A stretch of DNA of 64,000 bases, taken from Longimicrobiales bacterium. GTDB taxonomy: Bacteria > Gemmatimonadota > Gemmatimonadetes > Longimicrobiales > Gaopeijiaceae. Positions 1 through 9,350 of this stretch are shown here, piece by piece. Every line of letters begins with the position of its first letter. The stretch's first letter is position 1. The DNA is taken from positions 1,299,501 through 1,363,500 of the forward strand of contig CATQHQ010000002.1 of assembly GCA_958296005.1 (NCBI GenBank), read 5' to 3'. The notes below the pieces were generated by a model. It saw only the letters and a program-made list of their open reading frames with translations. It made no database searches and had not been told where the DNA came from. The position numbers and the translations under genes were made by a program.

Positions 1-217
1 CTGCGGGCGTGCGGGACGGGAGCGGGGTGCGCAACACTCGTATTCCCTCGAGGTCCTCTTCTCTGGGCAGGCCAGGACGAGAGAGGGACGTCACCACCGT
101 GACGGCGTGACCCCGCTCCACCAAGCCCCGGCAAAGGTAATGGACGTGGCTCTCCAGACCCCCCACCTCCGGCGGAAAGTACACGCAGTGGACGAGGACG
201 TTCAGGCGCCGGGCCAA
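1..217 (-). CDS. Glycosyltransferase family 4, N-terminal part (runs off the left edge)
   Basis: About 72 N-terminal residues are visible. The start I chose is a TTG at 217, giving MARRLNVLVHC and then YFPPEVGG, LESHV and GHAVTVVTS. This is the typical first Rossmann strand and glycine loop of GT4 (GT-B fold) sugar transferases. The start overlaps the end of wecB by 16 bases, so it is the next gene of the same leftward operon. Together with wecB and the GT2 gene it suggests surface glycan or O-antigen assembly. The sugar donor and acceptor cannot be told, because the C-terminal donor-binding domain lies outside the window. Confidence 0.75.
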   Translation of the reverse strand, partial: MARRLNVLVHCVYFPPEVGGLESHVHYLCRGLVERGHAVTVVTSLSRPGLPREEDLEGIRVLRTPLPSRTPA

Positions 218-1362
218 TCTTGCGTCTCCCGGGCCGCGCCGGTCAGGTCGGCGAGCAGGATGTCGGCGATCCGCTCGCCGGCTCGTCCGTCGCCGTAGGG
301 GTTCGTCACGGCAGCGTCTCGCTGCGCTCCGTCCAGCCGCTTGACGGCCTCTGCGAGGATGCGTCGCGGGTCGGTGCCGACGAGGGTGGCGGTGCCGGCC
401 TGCACGCCTTCGGGCCGCTCCGTGACCTCTCGCAGAACCAGCGCGTGAACACCGAAGGTGGGCGCCTCTTCCTGTATGCCGCCGGAGTCGGTGAGCACGA
501 GGCTGGCCCGGCGAAGGACCGCCAGCAGGTCGCCGTACGAGAGCGGAGGGACCAGGTGGACGCGACGGGCATCGCCGAGGATCCGCGTGGCCGGCTCCCG
601 TACTTGGGGGTTCGGGTGGACCGGATACAGGATATGCACATCGTCGAAGCGCGCTGCTAGCTCCTTGACTGCACCGAAGACCGCCTCCAGCGGCGCACCG
701 AACGATTCGCGGCGGTGAGCCGTCAGCAGGACGAGGCGGCGGTTGGCCGTCTCGTTGTCCGGCCCCAGGAGCCGAGCCACGCAGGGATCGCTTACCGGCG
801 GCGGCGCCGCGCTCATCACCTGCAGGGCATCGACGACCGTGTTTCCGGTCACGAACACCCGCTCGGGGGACACCCCCTCCTGCTTCAGTTGCTGGGCCGC
901 GAGCGGCGTGGGCGCGAAGCAGTAGTCGGCCAGGCAGTCCGTCATGCGTCGGAGCATCTCTTCCGGGAACGGCGACCACTTGTCGTGGCTCCGCAAGCCG
1001 GCTTCGACGTGGGCCAGCTTGCCGCGGTCGAAGAACGTCGAAACGGCGGCGAAGAAGACGGTGGCCGTGTCCCCCTGCACGATCGTCGCATCTGGGCGGA
1101 ACTCCGCGAAGACGCCTTGAAGGCCCTTCAGGCAGGCCCGGCCGACGTCGTGCAGGCTCTGCCCCGCAGTCATCAGCTCCAGGTCCCAATAGGGCTCGAT
1201 GCCGAACGTCGAGACGACCTGGTCCACCATGTCGGCGTGCTGCCCCGTCAAGACCACCCGATGCTCCGAGCCGCCCCGGGCCTCCAGCGCCCGCACCACC
1301 GGCGCCATCTTGACGGCCTCGGGCCGGGTTCCGATCACCGACAGGATCCTAGGGGGCGGCAT
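202..1362 (-). CDS. wecB: UDP-N-acetylglucosamine 2-epimerase (non-hydrolysing)
   Basis: The 386-residue product matches the usual length of the WecB/MnaA family, which interconverts UDP-GlcNAc and UDP-ManNAc in the cytoplasm for surface polysaccharides. Visible family motifs are GTRPEAVKMAP near the N-terminus, QGDTATVF near residue 97, HVEAGLRS followed by PFPEE near 120-135, the AHRRESFG loop near 215, and SGGIQEEAPTFG near 295 in the UDP-binding C-terminal lobe. It starts with ATG, 15 bases after a GT2 gene, and overlaps a GT4 gene at its end. The three form a small glycan module downstream of rpoN. Family assignment is secure; the polymer served is inferred only. Confidence 0.93.
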   Translation of the reverse strand: MPPPRILSVIGTRPEAVKMAPVVRALEARGGSEHRVVLTGQHADMVDQVVSTFGIEPYWDLELMTAGQSLHDVGRACLKGLQGVFAEFRPDATIVQGDTATVFFAAVSTFFDRGKLAHVEAGLRSHDKWSPFPEEMLRRMTDCLADYCFAPTPLAAQQLKQEGVSPERVFVTGNTVVDALQVMSAAPPPVSDPCVARLLGPDNETANRRLVLLTAHRRESFGAPLEAVFGAVKELAARFDDVHILYPVHPNPQVREPATRILGDARRVHLVPPLSYGDLLAVLRRASLVLTDSGGIQEEAPTFGVHALVLREVTERPEGVQAGTATLVGTDPRRILAEAVKRLDGAQRDAAVTNPYGDGRAGERIADILLADLTGAARETQDWPGA

Positions 1363-1377
1363 CGGCCGACGACCGTC

Positions 1378-2373
1378 CTAGCCGTCCCGGCGGGAGGAGC
1401 GGTCGCGCCCGGCGACGGTGCGCACGGACTTGCGGAGCGCCTCCAGCTCGTCGTGGACCGATGCGATCATTTCGGCCAAGAAGCCGGCCACGAAGCAGAG
1501 GGTGCCCACGGTCACCAAGAGGACGACCAGGTAGAGGAGCGGGCGGAACCCCTGCCCCAGCACGAACCGGGCGTAGAACGCCGCGGCACCGACCAGCACG
1601 CCCGAGCCCACAAGGATCGTCCCGGGCACCCCAAACGCCGTCATGGGCTTGCGGGAGAATCGCAGCCGGAACCAGACGGCCGCCAAGTCCAGCACGCCGC
1701 CCACGATCCGGCTTCGACGCGAGTACTTGGCTTCCCCAGCCCGTCGAGGGTGAAGGGCGATCTCGATCTCCGTCGCCGTGAAGCCCGCCTTGTGCGCCAT
1801 GACCACGAAGAACCGATGCCAGTCGTGACGGAGCCGCACCTCCTCAAGGATCTCGGCGCGGAACGCCTTCATCGAGTTCAGGTCGGTGACGGGGACGTCG
1901 AAGATCCGCCGGCTCAGGGCGTTGTACACCGACGATACCGCGCGCTTGTCGTAGGCCCCCACCTTCTTGCCGGTGACGATGTCCCATCCCTCCTCCAGCT
2001 TGTCCAGGAAGCGGGGGATTTCGTCCGGCAGGTGCTGCAGGTCGGCGTCGAAGAGCACCAGGTACTTCTTGTCGGTCGCGGCGGCGGCGGTGAGGAGCGC
2101 CTCCGTCTTCCCCTTGTTGATCCGGTGCCGCAACACGGTGAGCCGATCCCAGCCCCGGCCTTCGGACTCGGCCAGTTCCCCGGTGCGGTCGGAGGAGCCG
2201 TCGTCCACGAGGATCACCTCGCCGGCGAGTCCGTGCGCCTCGAAGGCGGCCCGCACCTCCCGAATCAGGGGGGGCACGTTGGGCGCCTCGTCGAAGGCGG
2301 GCACCACCAGGGCGAAGTCGCGGTACGCTCGCGGCACGGTGCTGGGGAGACGGTTGGCCAATGGCGGGGACAC
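1378..2373 (-). CDS. Glycosyltransferase family 2 with two C-terminal membrane segments
   Basis: The 331-residue GT-A protein shows VVPAFDEAPN near 24, VDDGSSDRT near 56-64 and the metal-binding DADLQHLP near 109. These are typical of GT2 enzymes of the dolichyl-phosphate-mannose-synthase/GtrB type. Two hydrophobic segments near residues 245-267 and 278-303 would anchor it in the inner membrane. Such enzymes commonly load a sugar onto polyprenyl phosphate at the cytoplasmic face; that role is inferred here. The start is a GTG, 21 bases after rpoN, and the gene is followed closely by wecB. Confidence 0.88.
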   Translation of the reverse strand: MSPPLANRLPSTVPRAYRDFALVVPAFDEAPNVPPLIREVRAAFEAHGLAGEVILVDDGSSDRTGELAESEGRGWDRLTVLRHRINKGKTEALLTAAAATDKKYLVLFDADLQHLPDEIPRFLDKLEEGWDIVTGKKVGAYDKRAVSSVYNALSRRIFDVPVTDLNSMKAFRAEILEEVRLRHDWHRFFVVMAHKAGFTATEIEIALHPRRAGEAKYSRRSRIVGGVLDLAAVWFRLRFSRKPMTAFGVPGTILVGSGVLVGAAAFYARFVLGQGFRPLLYLVVLLVTVGTLCFVAGFLAEMIASVHDELEALRKSVRTVAGRDRSSRRDG

Positions 2374-2394
2374 TCCGGCAGGACGGTCGTGAGG

Positions 2395-3903
2395 TCAGTA
2401 GCGCCTTCGCGCCCGCGCCACGGGAATGTCCAGCAGGGTTCGGTACTTTCCCACGGTGCGACGGGCGACATGGATGCCCTCTTCTCCTAGAAGGTCCACG
2501 ATAGCTTGGTCCGTCAAGGGTCGCTTCGGGTCTTCGCCCGCCACAAGGCTCCGCATCTTCGCCTTGACTACGTGGGTGGAGACTTCTCCCTCGTCCCCGG
2601 CCACTCCCCGGGAGAAGAAGTGCTTGAGGGAGAACACGCCCCGGGGCGTCTGGACGTACTTCTTGCTGGTCACCCGAGAGACGGTGGACTCGGACATCTC
2701 CACGTTCTCCGCCACCTCGCGGAGGGTCAGCGGCTTCAGGCTCTGGGTTCCCTTCTCGAAGAACTCGTGCTGGCGCTCCACGATGAACCGAGCGACCGCC
2801 AGCATCGTCCGGCGACGCTGCTCGATCACCTGCACCAGCCAAAGGGCCGCGTTCATGCGGCTCGCGATGAACTTCTTGTTGTCGTCCTTGAACTTGCCCT
2901 GGGCGACGATGTCCCGGTAGTACGGCGAGATCCGCAGCCTGGGCATCCCCGCGTCGTTGACGAAGACCATGTACTCCCCGCCGACGTTCTCCACGATCAT
3001 GTCGGGCACGATGTAGTGGTCGGTCCCTCCGGACAGCTGCCGGCCAGGCTTGGGGTCCAGCTCGCCGATCTCGTCCTTGGCCCTCTGAATCTCCTTCGGG
3101 GGAAGGCCCAGCGCGCGGGTGATCTCGGTCCAGCGGTGGTTCATGAGGTGGTCGAAGGCGTGCTCCACGATCCGATACGCCAGCGAGTCTTCCCTGTCCA
3201 GCCGGCGAAGCTGTATGAGCAGGCACTCCCGCAGGTCTCGCGCCCCGATCCCGGGCGGGTGGAGCGCCTGCACTACGACCAGCGCCGACTCGATCTCTTC
3301 GGGTTCGTAGGGGACCAAACGGTGGGCGGCCTCGGGGGTCGCGCCGGGCTCTCGCAGCTCGTCCAGCCGTCGGCGAAGGCCCGCGGCCACCTCCTCCAGC
3401 GAGCACGACAGCCGCCCGTCGTCGTCGATGTTGCCGACGATCTCCCAGGCGGCCAGGAGTTGGCGCCAGTCGATCTGAAGCAGCGACAGCTGTTCTTCCA
3501 GATGATCGTGGAGGTCGGGCACGTCCACCGCCGCGGGCTCGGCGTAGTCCCTGGGTTCGTACTGGCTCCGGATCCCTCCGGCGTCGAAGCCCCCGAGGAT
3601 GATCTCTTCCCAGTCGAAATCGGCCTCCGGGTCGTCGTCCGCCTCGTCCGCAAGAGAGCCCTCGCCTTCGCCGTCGCCCTCCCCGTCTTCCGCCGCAATG
3701 TCCTCTTCCGCGAACCCCTCTTCCTCGCCTGCGGTCAGCTCCAGGCAAGGGTTGGCGTAGACCTCCTGGCGCAGGTGCTCCAAAAGGTCCGCGCGGGCCA
3801 TGTCGAACAACTCCATCGCCATGTAGAGGCGTGGATTTGCAGTGACCTCCCCTCGAACCCCTGGGACTTGGCGCAGTCGCGAGTTCGCTTCGAGGCCGGC
3901 CAT
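2395..3903 (-). CDS. rpoN: RNA polymerase sigma-54 factor
   Basis: The 502-residue product has the sigma-54 layout: an N-terminal activator-interacting region, a strongly acidic stretch at about residues 59-100, a core-binding region, a helix-turn-helix part containing EVAENVEMSESTVSRV, and the diagnostic RpoN box ARRTVGKYR at 480-488. It directs transcription from -24/-12 promoters and needs an AAA+ activator. None is encoded in this window. The gene lies 12 bases after lptB, an order (lpt genes then rpoN) that is widely conserved in Gram-negative bacteria. The start is the ATG at 3903. Confidence 0.95.
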   Translation of the reverse strand: MAGLEANSRLRQVPGVRGEVTANPRLYMAMELFDMARADLLEHLRQEVYANPCLELTAGEEEGFAEEDIAAEDGEGDGEGEGSLADEADDDPEADFDWEEIILGGFDAGGIRSQYEPRDYAEPAAVDVPDLHDHLEEQLSLLQIDWRQLLAAWEIVGNIDDDGRLSCSLEEVAAGLRRRLDELREPGATPEAAHRLVPYEPEEIESALVVVQALHPPGIGARDLRECLLIQLRRLDREDSLAYRIVEHAFDHLMNHRWTEITRALGLPPKEIQRAKDEIGELDPKPGRQLSGGTDHYIVPDMIVENVGGEYMVFVNDAGMPRLRISPYYRDIVAQGKFKDDNKKFIASRMNAALWLVQVIEQRRRTMLAVARFIVERQHEFFEKGTQSLKPLTLREVAENVEMSESTVSRVTSKKYVQTPRGVFSLKHFFSRGVAGDEGEVSTHVVKAKMRSLVAGEDPKRPLTDQAIVDLLGEEGIHVARRTVGKYRTLLDIPVARARRRY

Positions 3904-3915
3904 GAAGGCGCGCGA

Positions 3916-4755
3916 TCAGGCCGTCGGCGGGGAGAAGCGCTGTCTCATGCGGGCCGTGAGGGAGGGACCCAGATAGAGATCGGCCACGTCGTCGTTCCAG
4001 ACCAGCTCCGGCACCGTGCCCGAAACGCGGATCCGTCCCTCGTACATGATGTAGGCTCGGTCGACGATCTCCAGAGTCTGCTCGACGTTGTGGTCAGAGA
4101 TGATCACGCCGATCTCCCTCGTCCGAAGTTGCGTCACGATCTCCTGAATGTCGCTTACGGCGATCGGGTCGATCCCCGCGAACGGCTCGTCCAGCAACAT
4201 GAACTTGGGCCGCTGCACCAGCGCCCGCGTGATCTCGACCCGCCGCCTCTCCCCGCCCGACAGCGAATATGCCTTGGCATCCCGCAGGTGTCCAATGGAG
4301 AGTTCCGCGAGGAGCTCTTCGAGCCTGGCCGCGCGCTCCCTTCGCGGGATGTTCAAGGTCTCCAGAATCGCCATCACGTTCTGGGCGACGGTGAGGCGAC
4401 GAAAGACGGACGGTTCCTGCGCCAAGTAGCCGACGCCCATCCTGGCACGCTTGTACATCGGGACGGGCGTGAGCTCGGCATCGTCCAGAAAAACCTTGCC
4501 GGCGTCGGGCGAAATGAGCCCCACCAGCATGTAGAAGGTGGTCGTCTTCCCTGCCCCGTTTGGACCGAGCAGCCCAACGATCTCCCGCTGCCGGACCTGG
4601 ATGTCCACCTTCGATACGACCTCTCGCTTGCGGTAGACCTTCGTGAGTCGGTCGCCCCGCAGGAGGGTCGCGGGCGGCGCGGGCGCCTTGGGCTCGGGCG
4701 CGGACGCTTCCTCTACGGCGGCGACTTGGGAGTGGGCGCCGCTGTCGAACGTCAT
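3916..4755 (-). CDS. lptB: Lipopolysaccharide export ABC transporter ATP-binding protein LptB
   Basis: A cytoplasmic ABC ATPase of 279 residues powers lipopolysaccharide extraction together with LptFG. Walker A GPNGAGKT is at 64-71, the signature LSGGE at 165-169 and Walker B MLLDEP near 186, with DPIAV and ISDHNV downstream as usual for LptB. The start is the ATG at 4755, preceded by AAGGAGG at good spacing. It overlaps the stop of the lptA-like gene as ATGA. The first 30 residues are an Ala/Pro-rich extension absent from most LptB proteins. LptF and LptG are not in the window. Confidence 0.95.
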   Translation of the reverse strand: MTFDSGAHSQVAAVEEASAPEPKAPAPPATLLRGDRLTKVYRKREVVSKVDIQVRQREIVGLLGPNGAGKTTTFYMLVGLISPDAGKVFLDDAELTPVPMYKRARMGVGYLAQEPSVFRRLTVAQNVMAILETLNIPRRERAARLEELLAELSIGHLRDAKAYSLSGGERRRVEITRALVQRPKFMLLDEPFAGIDPIAVSDIQEIVTQLRTREIGVIISDHNVEQTLEIVDRAYIMYEGRIRVSGTVPELVWNDDVADLYLGPSLTARMRQRFSPPTA

Positions 4756-6488
4756 GGCCGCCTCCTTCGGGCAAGGGTTCGCATGGTGTCGGCGGCGGGC
4801 GGCGGCGCCGTGGACGCGCTGTCGGGGAGGGCCGGGACGGCGATCGAGTCCGCCAATGCCGAAGAGTCTGCCACCGCGGCCGAGTCGGCCGGGACAGGGG
4901 GCCGCGGCTCGAAGTGGTAGCCGAGCGTTTCGCCTTCGACGAACATGCGGACCACTTGGCCGTCGGTCAGGTACATGGTGATCCGCTGGCCCTGGGTCCA
5001 GTGAAGCGGCGGCAGGCCCGTCGGCTGCTCGTCCTCGGCCGTGGCGAGGGTCGTGTCCGGCGGCACCCGGTACAGGCTTCTGGCGTTGCCGACGGAGACC
5101 AGCGTCTCCAGCAGGGAGCGACCGGCGGCCCGTGGCCTGGTCTCGCCGTCCGGGCGAGACCCTGGAGGCACGAAGTTGGCCACGATCGTGTCGCCTTCCA
5201 TCCAGTCGGTGCGGGCAACTTCCGGCGTGTCCTCGTCCAGCGAGTCGGCGCGGGCCGCCACCGCCCGGGCCGTCCCGACCGCGGTGACGACTTGCAGCAC
5301 CTGCCCCGGCGACAGGACCTCGATCGAGTCGGCGACGAGGGTCAGGTCCTCGGCATACGCGGCTGGGCGAGGAACCGAGTCCGGCGCCGCGGCCGTGGCC
5401 GTGTCGGACTCCTCGGCGACGCGTACCAGCTCGGCGAGGCGAGCTTGGTCGCCCGGGGTCAAGCCCGCAGTGTCGGGCTGTGCGTCGGCCGCCGCCGGGA
5501 CCGCCGCCAGCGCGACGAGGCGACCGAGGTCGCCGCCGTCGAGGAACAACCGGATCGCCGGGGCCTCTATTGCGACGGCAGCCCCTGCCAGGGCGGCGTC
5601 TCCGCCGGCGAGGATCTCCTCGTTTCCCGGCGACCCGGGCGTGATCGATATCGAACGGGCCGCCAAGTCGAAGCGACCGTCGCCGACGCTGGGCTCGCCG
5701 TGCATCGACATGGCGCCCGAGTCCTGGTCGTAGTACAGGGTGTCGCCGGTGGCTCGAAGCAAGTCCCGCAGCACAACCACGTCGTTCACGGCCTGGAACA
5801 CCTGACGCCCTTCCACGACGAAGCGCTCCGCGTCGATCTCGTAGGGCGCGGGCGGGGCGAGGGGCGCAGGTTCGACGGGGGGCGCGACCGGGTCCGTCGC
5901 CTGGAGCTCCGTGGGCGGTGGGGCGCCGGTCGTGTCTTCCGGGGTGGGCAGCTCCTCGTCGGCAGGCTCCTCGATCGGTTCCGGGGCCGGCGGCGGGTAG
6001 ACCGTAGCGTGGGGCTGGCCGCCTCGGACGGTCATTTCGTCCAGAAGACGAGAGTCGGATTGCCGGTAGTAGTCCAGCTCCTGGCCGGAGACCACCGTGC
6101 CCGTGTTCCTGTACTCCACGCGCGACCCGTGCGTCGCCCGCAGGTAGCGGGCTTGACCGAAGTAGATCGCCTGTCCGGCCTCCAAGATCACCTCCGCGTC
6201 CTCGAAGCGGACCCCGCCGTACAGGTTCAGGGTGCTGTTGTTCTGGAAGCCGACGGCCGAGTCGGCCCTGACCCTGACTCCGTCGGCGCAGCTGTAGTCG
6301 ACGCCTCCCGAGGCGTAGTGCGTGTAGGACCCGAGGCTGTTGCGGGTACTCAGCGTGTAGCCTCCCACCTCCACCAGCCGGCACGCCGTCTGTCCGGTTG
6401 CCCCGACGACGCCGAACACGCCGGCGCCCGTCGCCAGCGCAGCCGCCGCGAGGAGCGCCCGGGCCGCCCACCTCACCTGGAGGGGCAC
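4752..6488 (-). CDS. lptA: LptA/OstA-like LPS transport protein, unusually long
   Basis: The 578-residue secreted protein begins with a signal-peptide-like segment (basic residues, then an Ala/Leu-rich core) and contains repeated OstA/LptA-like beta segments such as [28 protein letters not shown] and [12 protein letters not shown]-type strands. It sits between lptC and lptB, exactly where lptA belongs. Typical LptA is about 185 residues, so this is roughly three times longer. The extra length includes a Pro/Glu-rich stretch near 165-215 and an Ala/Asp/Ser-rich tail. I used the GTG at 6488 (GGAAGG upstream); a GTG at 6476 overlapping the lptC stop is an alternative. The role is inferred from domain pattern and position. 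Confidence 0.75.
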   Translation of the reverse strand: MPLQVRWAARALLAAAALATGAGVFGVVGATGQTACRLVEVGGYTLSTRNSLGSYTHYASGGVDYSCADGVRVRADSAVGFQNNSTLNLYGGVRFEDAEVILEAGQAIYFGQARYLRATHGSRVEYRNTGTVVSGQELDYYRQSDSRLLDEMTVRGGQPHATVYPPPAPEPIEEPADEELPTPEDTTGAPPPTELQATDPVAPPVEPAPLAPPAPYEIDAERFVVEGRQVFQAVNDVVVLRDLLRATGDTLYYDQDSGAMSMHGEPSVGDGRFDLAARSISITPGSPGNEEILAGGDAALAGAAVAIEAPAIRLFLDGGDLGRLVALAAVPAAADAQPDTAGLTPGDQARLAELVRVAEESDTATAAAPDSVPRPAAYAEDLTLVADSIEVLSPGQVLQVVTAVGTARAVAARADSLDEDTPEVARTDWMEGDTIVANFVPPGSRPDGETRPRAAGRSLLETLVSVGNARSLYRVPPDTTLATAEDEQPTGLPPLHWTQGQRITMYLTDGQVVRMFVEGETLGYHFEPRPPVPADSAAVADSSALADSIAVPALPDSASTAPPPAADTMRTLARRRRP

Positions 6489-7024
6489 TCGCCTTCCCGG
6501 GTACCGATGATCCTCAACTCGTCGAAGGACAGGTCCGACCGGAGGCCGTCTCCGCGAACGGTACAGCTCCCCTCGCGCATCGTGACCGCCGAGTCGGTCT
6601 CGATTCGGCGCTCCATCCCCACCGCAAGCACGAACCGCAGCTCGGCGCTGCGGATCTCGCGGCCTTCGGCCGGGATCGACAAGACCGCGTTCCCCGTTGC
6701 CACCAGCTCCTCGCCCGCCGTGTCCATGCGGCCCCGCTCCGCCGTGATGACGGCCCGGCGCCCCCCGCCCTCGGTGAAGACTTCAAGGGTCAGGCCCATC
6801 ATCCGGACGCGGGACGAGTCGTCCCACATGTACATGCTGTCGGCCCGCATCAGCGCTTCCTCCACTCCGTCGCGGGAGAAGCGCCTGGTGACGCCGTAGG
6901 TGACGTGGTCGGCCCCCGCCGCAAGGAGCTCCGCCGGCGCCGTCTCGTCCGACGGACTGCCGCAGGCGGCCAGCCCAAGCGCCAGGCCAACCGCAGCCCA
7001 AGTCGCGCCGCCCGCCCAACTCAC
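6473..7024 (-). CDS. lptC: LptC-like lipoprotein, LPS export
   Basis: The 183-residue protein has a lipobox (LGLAACGS, cysteine at about 21), so it should be a membrane-anchored lipoprotein. Most LptC proteins use an uncleaved transmembrane helix instead, but lipoprotein forms are common outside Proteobacteria. The body fits the LptC domain: [19 protein letters not shown], then MMGLTLEVF and RGRMDT beta strands. It starts with GTG overlapping the kdsD stop (GTGA) and is followed by the lptA-like gene. It should carry LPS from LptB2FG to the periplasmic bridge. Confidence 0.85.
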   Translation of the reverse strand: MSWAGGATWAAVGLALGLAACGSPSDETAPAELLAAGADHVTYGVTRRFSRDGVEEALMRADSMYMWDDSSRVRMMGLTLEVFTEGGGRRAVITAERGRMDTAGEELVATGNAVLSIPAEGREIRSAELRFVLAVGMERRIETDSAVTMREGSCTVRGDGLRSDLSFDELRIIGTREGECPSR

Positions 7025-8016
7025 GCCGCGCCCGCCCGCAGCAGGTCATGGAGGTGGACGACGCCTGCCAGGGCGCCGGCGTCGTTCACCACCGGCATGG
7101 CCATGATGCCGTGTTCCTGCATCCGCCGGAGCGTCACCGCCGCCAGCTCCCCCGGCGCGGCGAGCCTCGGCGATCGGGTCATGAAGTCGGACACCGGCAC
7201 GTCGAGGAACTCCTCGTCCCGCTCCATGAGCCGGGTGAGGTCGCCGGCGGTCACGACGCCCACCACGCGCCGGTCCTTGCCGACCACCGCAACCGTGCCG
7301 CGCATCCGCGCAAGGGGAACGACGACCTCCCTCGCCACGCTCCGGATCGACACCGACGGGTACTTGGCCGACTCCATCACGTCTCGCACCCGCAAGGTCA
7401 GGCGGCGACCCAGCGCGCCGCCGGGATGGATGCGCGCGAAGTCCTCGGGCCGGAACTCGCGCCTGCTCAGGACCGCCACCGCCAAGGCGTCCCCTGCGGC
7501 CATCGCCGCCGTGGTGGACGACGTCGGCGCCAAGTCCATCGGGCACGCTTCCTCCGCCACCCCGCAGTCGATCACCGCGCCGGCCCGGCGTCCCAAGGGA
7601 GAGTCGGGGGCACCGGCCAGCGCCACGACCGGAACGCCCCACGCTTCGGCGAACTCCAGCAGCCCTTCCAGCTCCGCCGTGGAACCGCTCTTGGAGAGGA
7701 GGACCATGACGTCCGACGGGCCCACGATCCCCAGGTCGCCGTGGAGTCCCTCCACCGGGTGCAGGAAGACCGCCGGCGTGCCGGTGGACGTGAGCGTGGC
7801 CGCCACCTTCCGAGCCACGATCCCCGACTTGCCGACCCCCGACACCACCACCCTGCCCCGGCAGGAAGCCACCAACTCCACGGCCCGCGCAAACCCGGCA
7901 TCGAGACGCGCGGCCAGCGACGCCACGGCCTCCGCCTCCATCCGAAGCACTCGCCGGCCCTCCGCCAGGACCGGGTGCGGGGCGGTCTTAGCCCCCGCGC
8001 TCGCGACAGTACTCAT
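7021..8016 (-). CDS. kdsD: D-arabinose-5-phosphate isomerase
   Basis: The 331-residue KdsD/KpsF-type enzyme converts ribulose-5-phosphate to arabinose-5-phosphate, the first committed step to Kdo. An N-terminal SIS domain carries SGVGKSG near 60, LHPVEGLHGDLG near 87 and LSKSGST near 108. Two CBS domains follow from about 205 to the end (VRDVMES, VTAGDLTRL, VSDFMTRSP, VVHLHDLL). It overlaps the end of kdsC by 29 bases and the start of lptC by four. With kdsA, kdsB and kdsC nearby, the whole Kdo supply route is in this cluster. Confidence 0.95.
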   Translation of the reverse strand: MSTVASAGAKTAPHPVLAEGRRVLRMEAEAVASLAARLDAGFARAVELVASCRGRVVVSGVGKSGIVARKVAATLTSTGTPAVFLHPVEGLHGDLGIVGPSDVMVLLSKSGSTAELEGLLEFAEAWGVPVVALAGAPDSPLGRRAGAVIDCGVAEEACPMDLAPTSSTTAAMAAGDALAVAVLSRREFRPEDFARIHPGGALGRRLTLRVRDVMESAKYPSVSIRSVAREVVVPLARMRGTVAVVGKDRRVVGVVTAGDLTRLMERDEEFLDVPVSDFMTRSPRLAAPGELAAVTLRRMQEHGIMAMPVVNDAGALAGVVHLHDLLRAGAA

Positions 8017-8542
8017 CCACGAGGTCGTCCCACTGTCCCCGCGCCCGGAGGAGCGCCTCCGCGAACTCGCGCACCGCCCCCTGCCCTCCCCTGCGGGTGC
8101 TCTGCCACACCGCCGCCCGGCAGATCTCCGGCACGCCGTTGGCGACGGTGGCGGGCAGGCCCGCCTTGCGCATCAGCGGGAGGTCGGCCAAGTCGTCGCC
8201 GACGACGGCCACTTCCCGCCACTCCACCTCCTTGTCCGCCATGAGCTGCTTCACCGTCGCCATCTTGTAGCCGTTGGGGTCCTGGTGGACGTCGGTCACC
8301 CCCAGCTCCGCCGCCCGCAGATCCGTCGCCGGCGACACCCGTCCCGACACGATGGCGACCTGCAAGCCGGCGTTCCTCATCATGCGGACTGCGATGCCGT
8401 CCTCCACGTGGAACCTCTTCATCTCGAAGGCCGCGTCCCCGCGGCCCACGTAGATGCCGCCGTCGGTAAGGGTCCCGTCCACGTCGAGTACGACGAGGCG
8501 CACGCGCCGAGCCGTTGCCTCCGGGATCGTCGTGGCGGTCAA
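7988..8542 (-). CDS. kdsC: 3-deoxy-D-manno-octulosonate-8-phosphate phosphatase
   Basis: HAD-family phosphatase of 184 residues that removes phosphate from Kdo-8-phosphate. The nucleophile motif LDVDGTLTDGG (Asp at 20 and 22) and the C-terminal VVGDDLADLPLM metal site are clear, with the compact cap-less C1 type expected of KdsC. I placed the start at a TTG (8542) that overlaps the kdsA stop as TTGA. It is in frame, gives the normal family length, and matches the coupling style of the neighbouring genes. Confidence 0.93.
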   Translation of the reverse strand: MTATTIPEATARRVRLVVLDVDGTLTDGGIYVGRGDAAFEMKRFHVEDGIAVRMMRNAGLQVAIVSGRVSPATDLRAAELGVTDVHQDPNGYKMATVKQLMADKEVEWREVAVVGDDLADLPLMRKAGLPATVANGVPEICRAAVWQSTRRGGQGAVREFAEALLRARGQWDDLVDEYCRERGG

Positions 8543-9345
8543 GGACCCCCCTCCAAGGAGAGCGCACGCCGAACGGCGGCCACTTGAGCGAGAACTCCGG
8601 CAAGCGCCGGAAGCGGAAGCATGTTGGCCCCGTCCGACGGCGCCGACGGCGGGTCCGGGTGCGTTTCGAGGAAGAGACCGTCGCAACCGGCCGCGACCGC
8701 CGCGCGAACCAAGGCGCCGACATGCTCGGGCGAGCCGCCGGAGGAGCCGTCCTTGCCCCGGCCCGGACGCTGTACCGAATGGGTGCCGTCGAAGACGACC
8801 GGGACGCCTGCGGCTTGGCGGATGCGCCCGAACGCGCGCATGTCCACCACCAAGTCGCCGTAGCCGAAGACCGTCCCCCGCTCCGTGACCGTCACCGGCC
8901 CATCGCCGCCCGATCGGACCTTCTCCACCGCGCCCGCCATCGCCTCCGGCGACATCCACTGGCCCTTCTTCACGTTCACGGGCTTGCCCGTCCGCCCGGC
9001 GGCCACCAGCAGGTCGGTCTGGCGGCAGAGGAACGCGGGGACCTGGATCACGTCGGCCACCTCGGCCACCTGTTCCGCCTGGGCCGGCTCGTGGACGTCG
9101 GTCAACACCGCCAGCCCAGTCTCGGCCTTGACGGTCCGCAGCCGCTCCAGTCCCTCCGCGACTCCGGGGCCTCGCGGAGACCCCAGGCGGGACCGGTTCG
9201 CCTTGTCGAACGACGCCTTGAAGACCACAGGCACGCCGGCGGCGGCTCCGGCGTTCCGCACCCCTTCGGCGACCGCCACGTTCAGGGCGTCGTCCTCCAG
9301 CGTGCAGGGTCCGGCAAAGAGAGTGAAGCGCCTTGGATCGAACAC
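8539..9345 (-). CDS. kdsA: 3-deoxy-8-phosphooctulonate synthase
   Basis: The 268-residue TIM-barrel enzyme condenses phosphoenolpyruvate with arabinose-5-phosphate to make Kdo-8-phosphate. Family motifs seen are FAGPCTLE near 10, FKASFDKANR near 43, TDVHEP near 83, QVPAFLCRQTDLL near 100, NVKKGQWMSPE near 124, TERGTVFGYGDLVVDM and ETHPDPP. It starts with GTG at 9345, five bases after pyrG. The CxxE and DxxxP metal-type signatures were not resolved here, so class I versus II is left open. Confidence 0.95.
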   Translation of the reverse strand: MFDPRRFTLFAGPCTLEDDALNVAVAEGVRNAGAAAGVPVVFKASFDKANRSRLGSPRGPGVAEGLERLRTVKAETGLAVLTDVHEPAQAEQVAEVADVIQVPAFLCRQTDLLVAAGRTGKPVNVKKGQWMSPEAMAGAVEKVRSGGDGPVTVTERGTVFGYGDLVVDMRAFGRIRQAAGVPVVFDGTHSVQRPGRGKDGSSGGSPEHVGALVRAAVAAGCDGLFLETHPDPPSAPSDGANMLPLPALAGVLAQVAAVRRALSLEGGP

Positions 9346-9350
9346 CTGGG

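Noticed and set aside
715-2490. Long open frame on the plus strand opposite wecB and the GT2 gene
   Set aside because: High GC makes stop codons rare in the antisense frames; it has no family motif, while the minus-strand genes have strong ones.
2506-4920. Very long open frame opposite rpoN and lptB
   Set aside because: Same reason: antisense shadow rich in His, Arg and Gly, with no recognisable domain.
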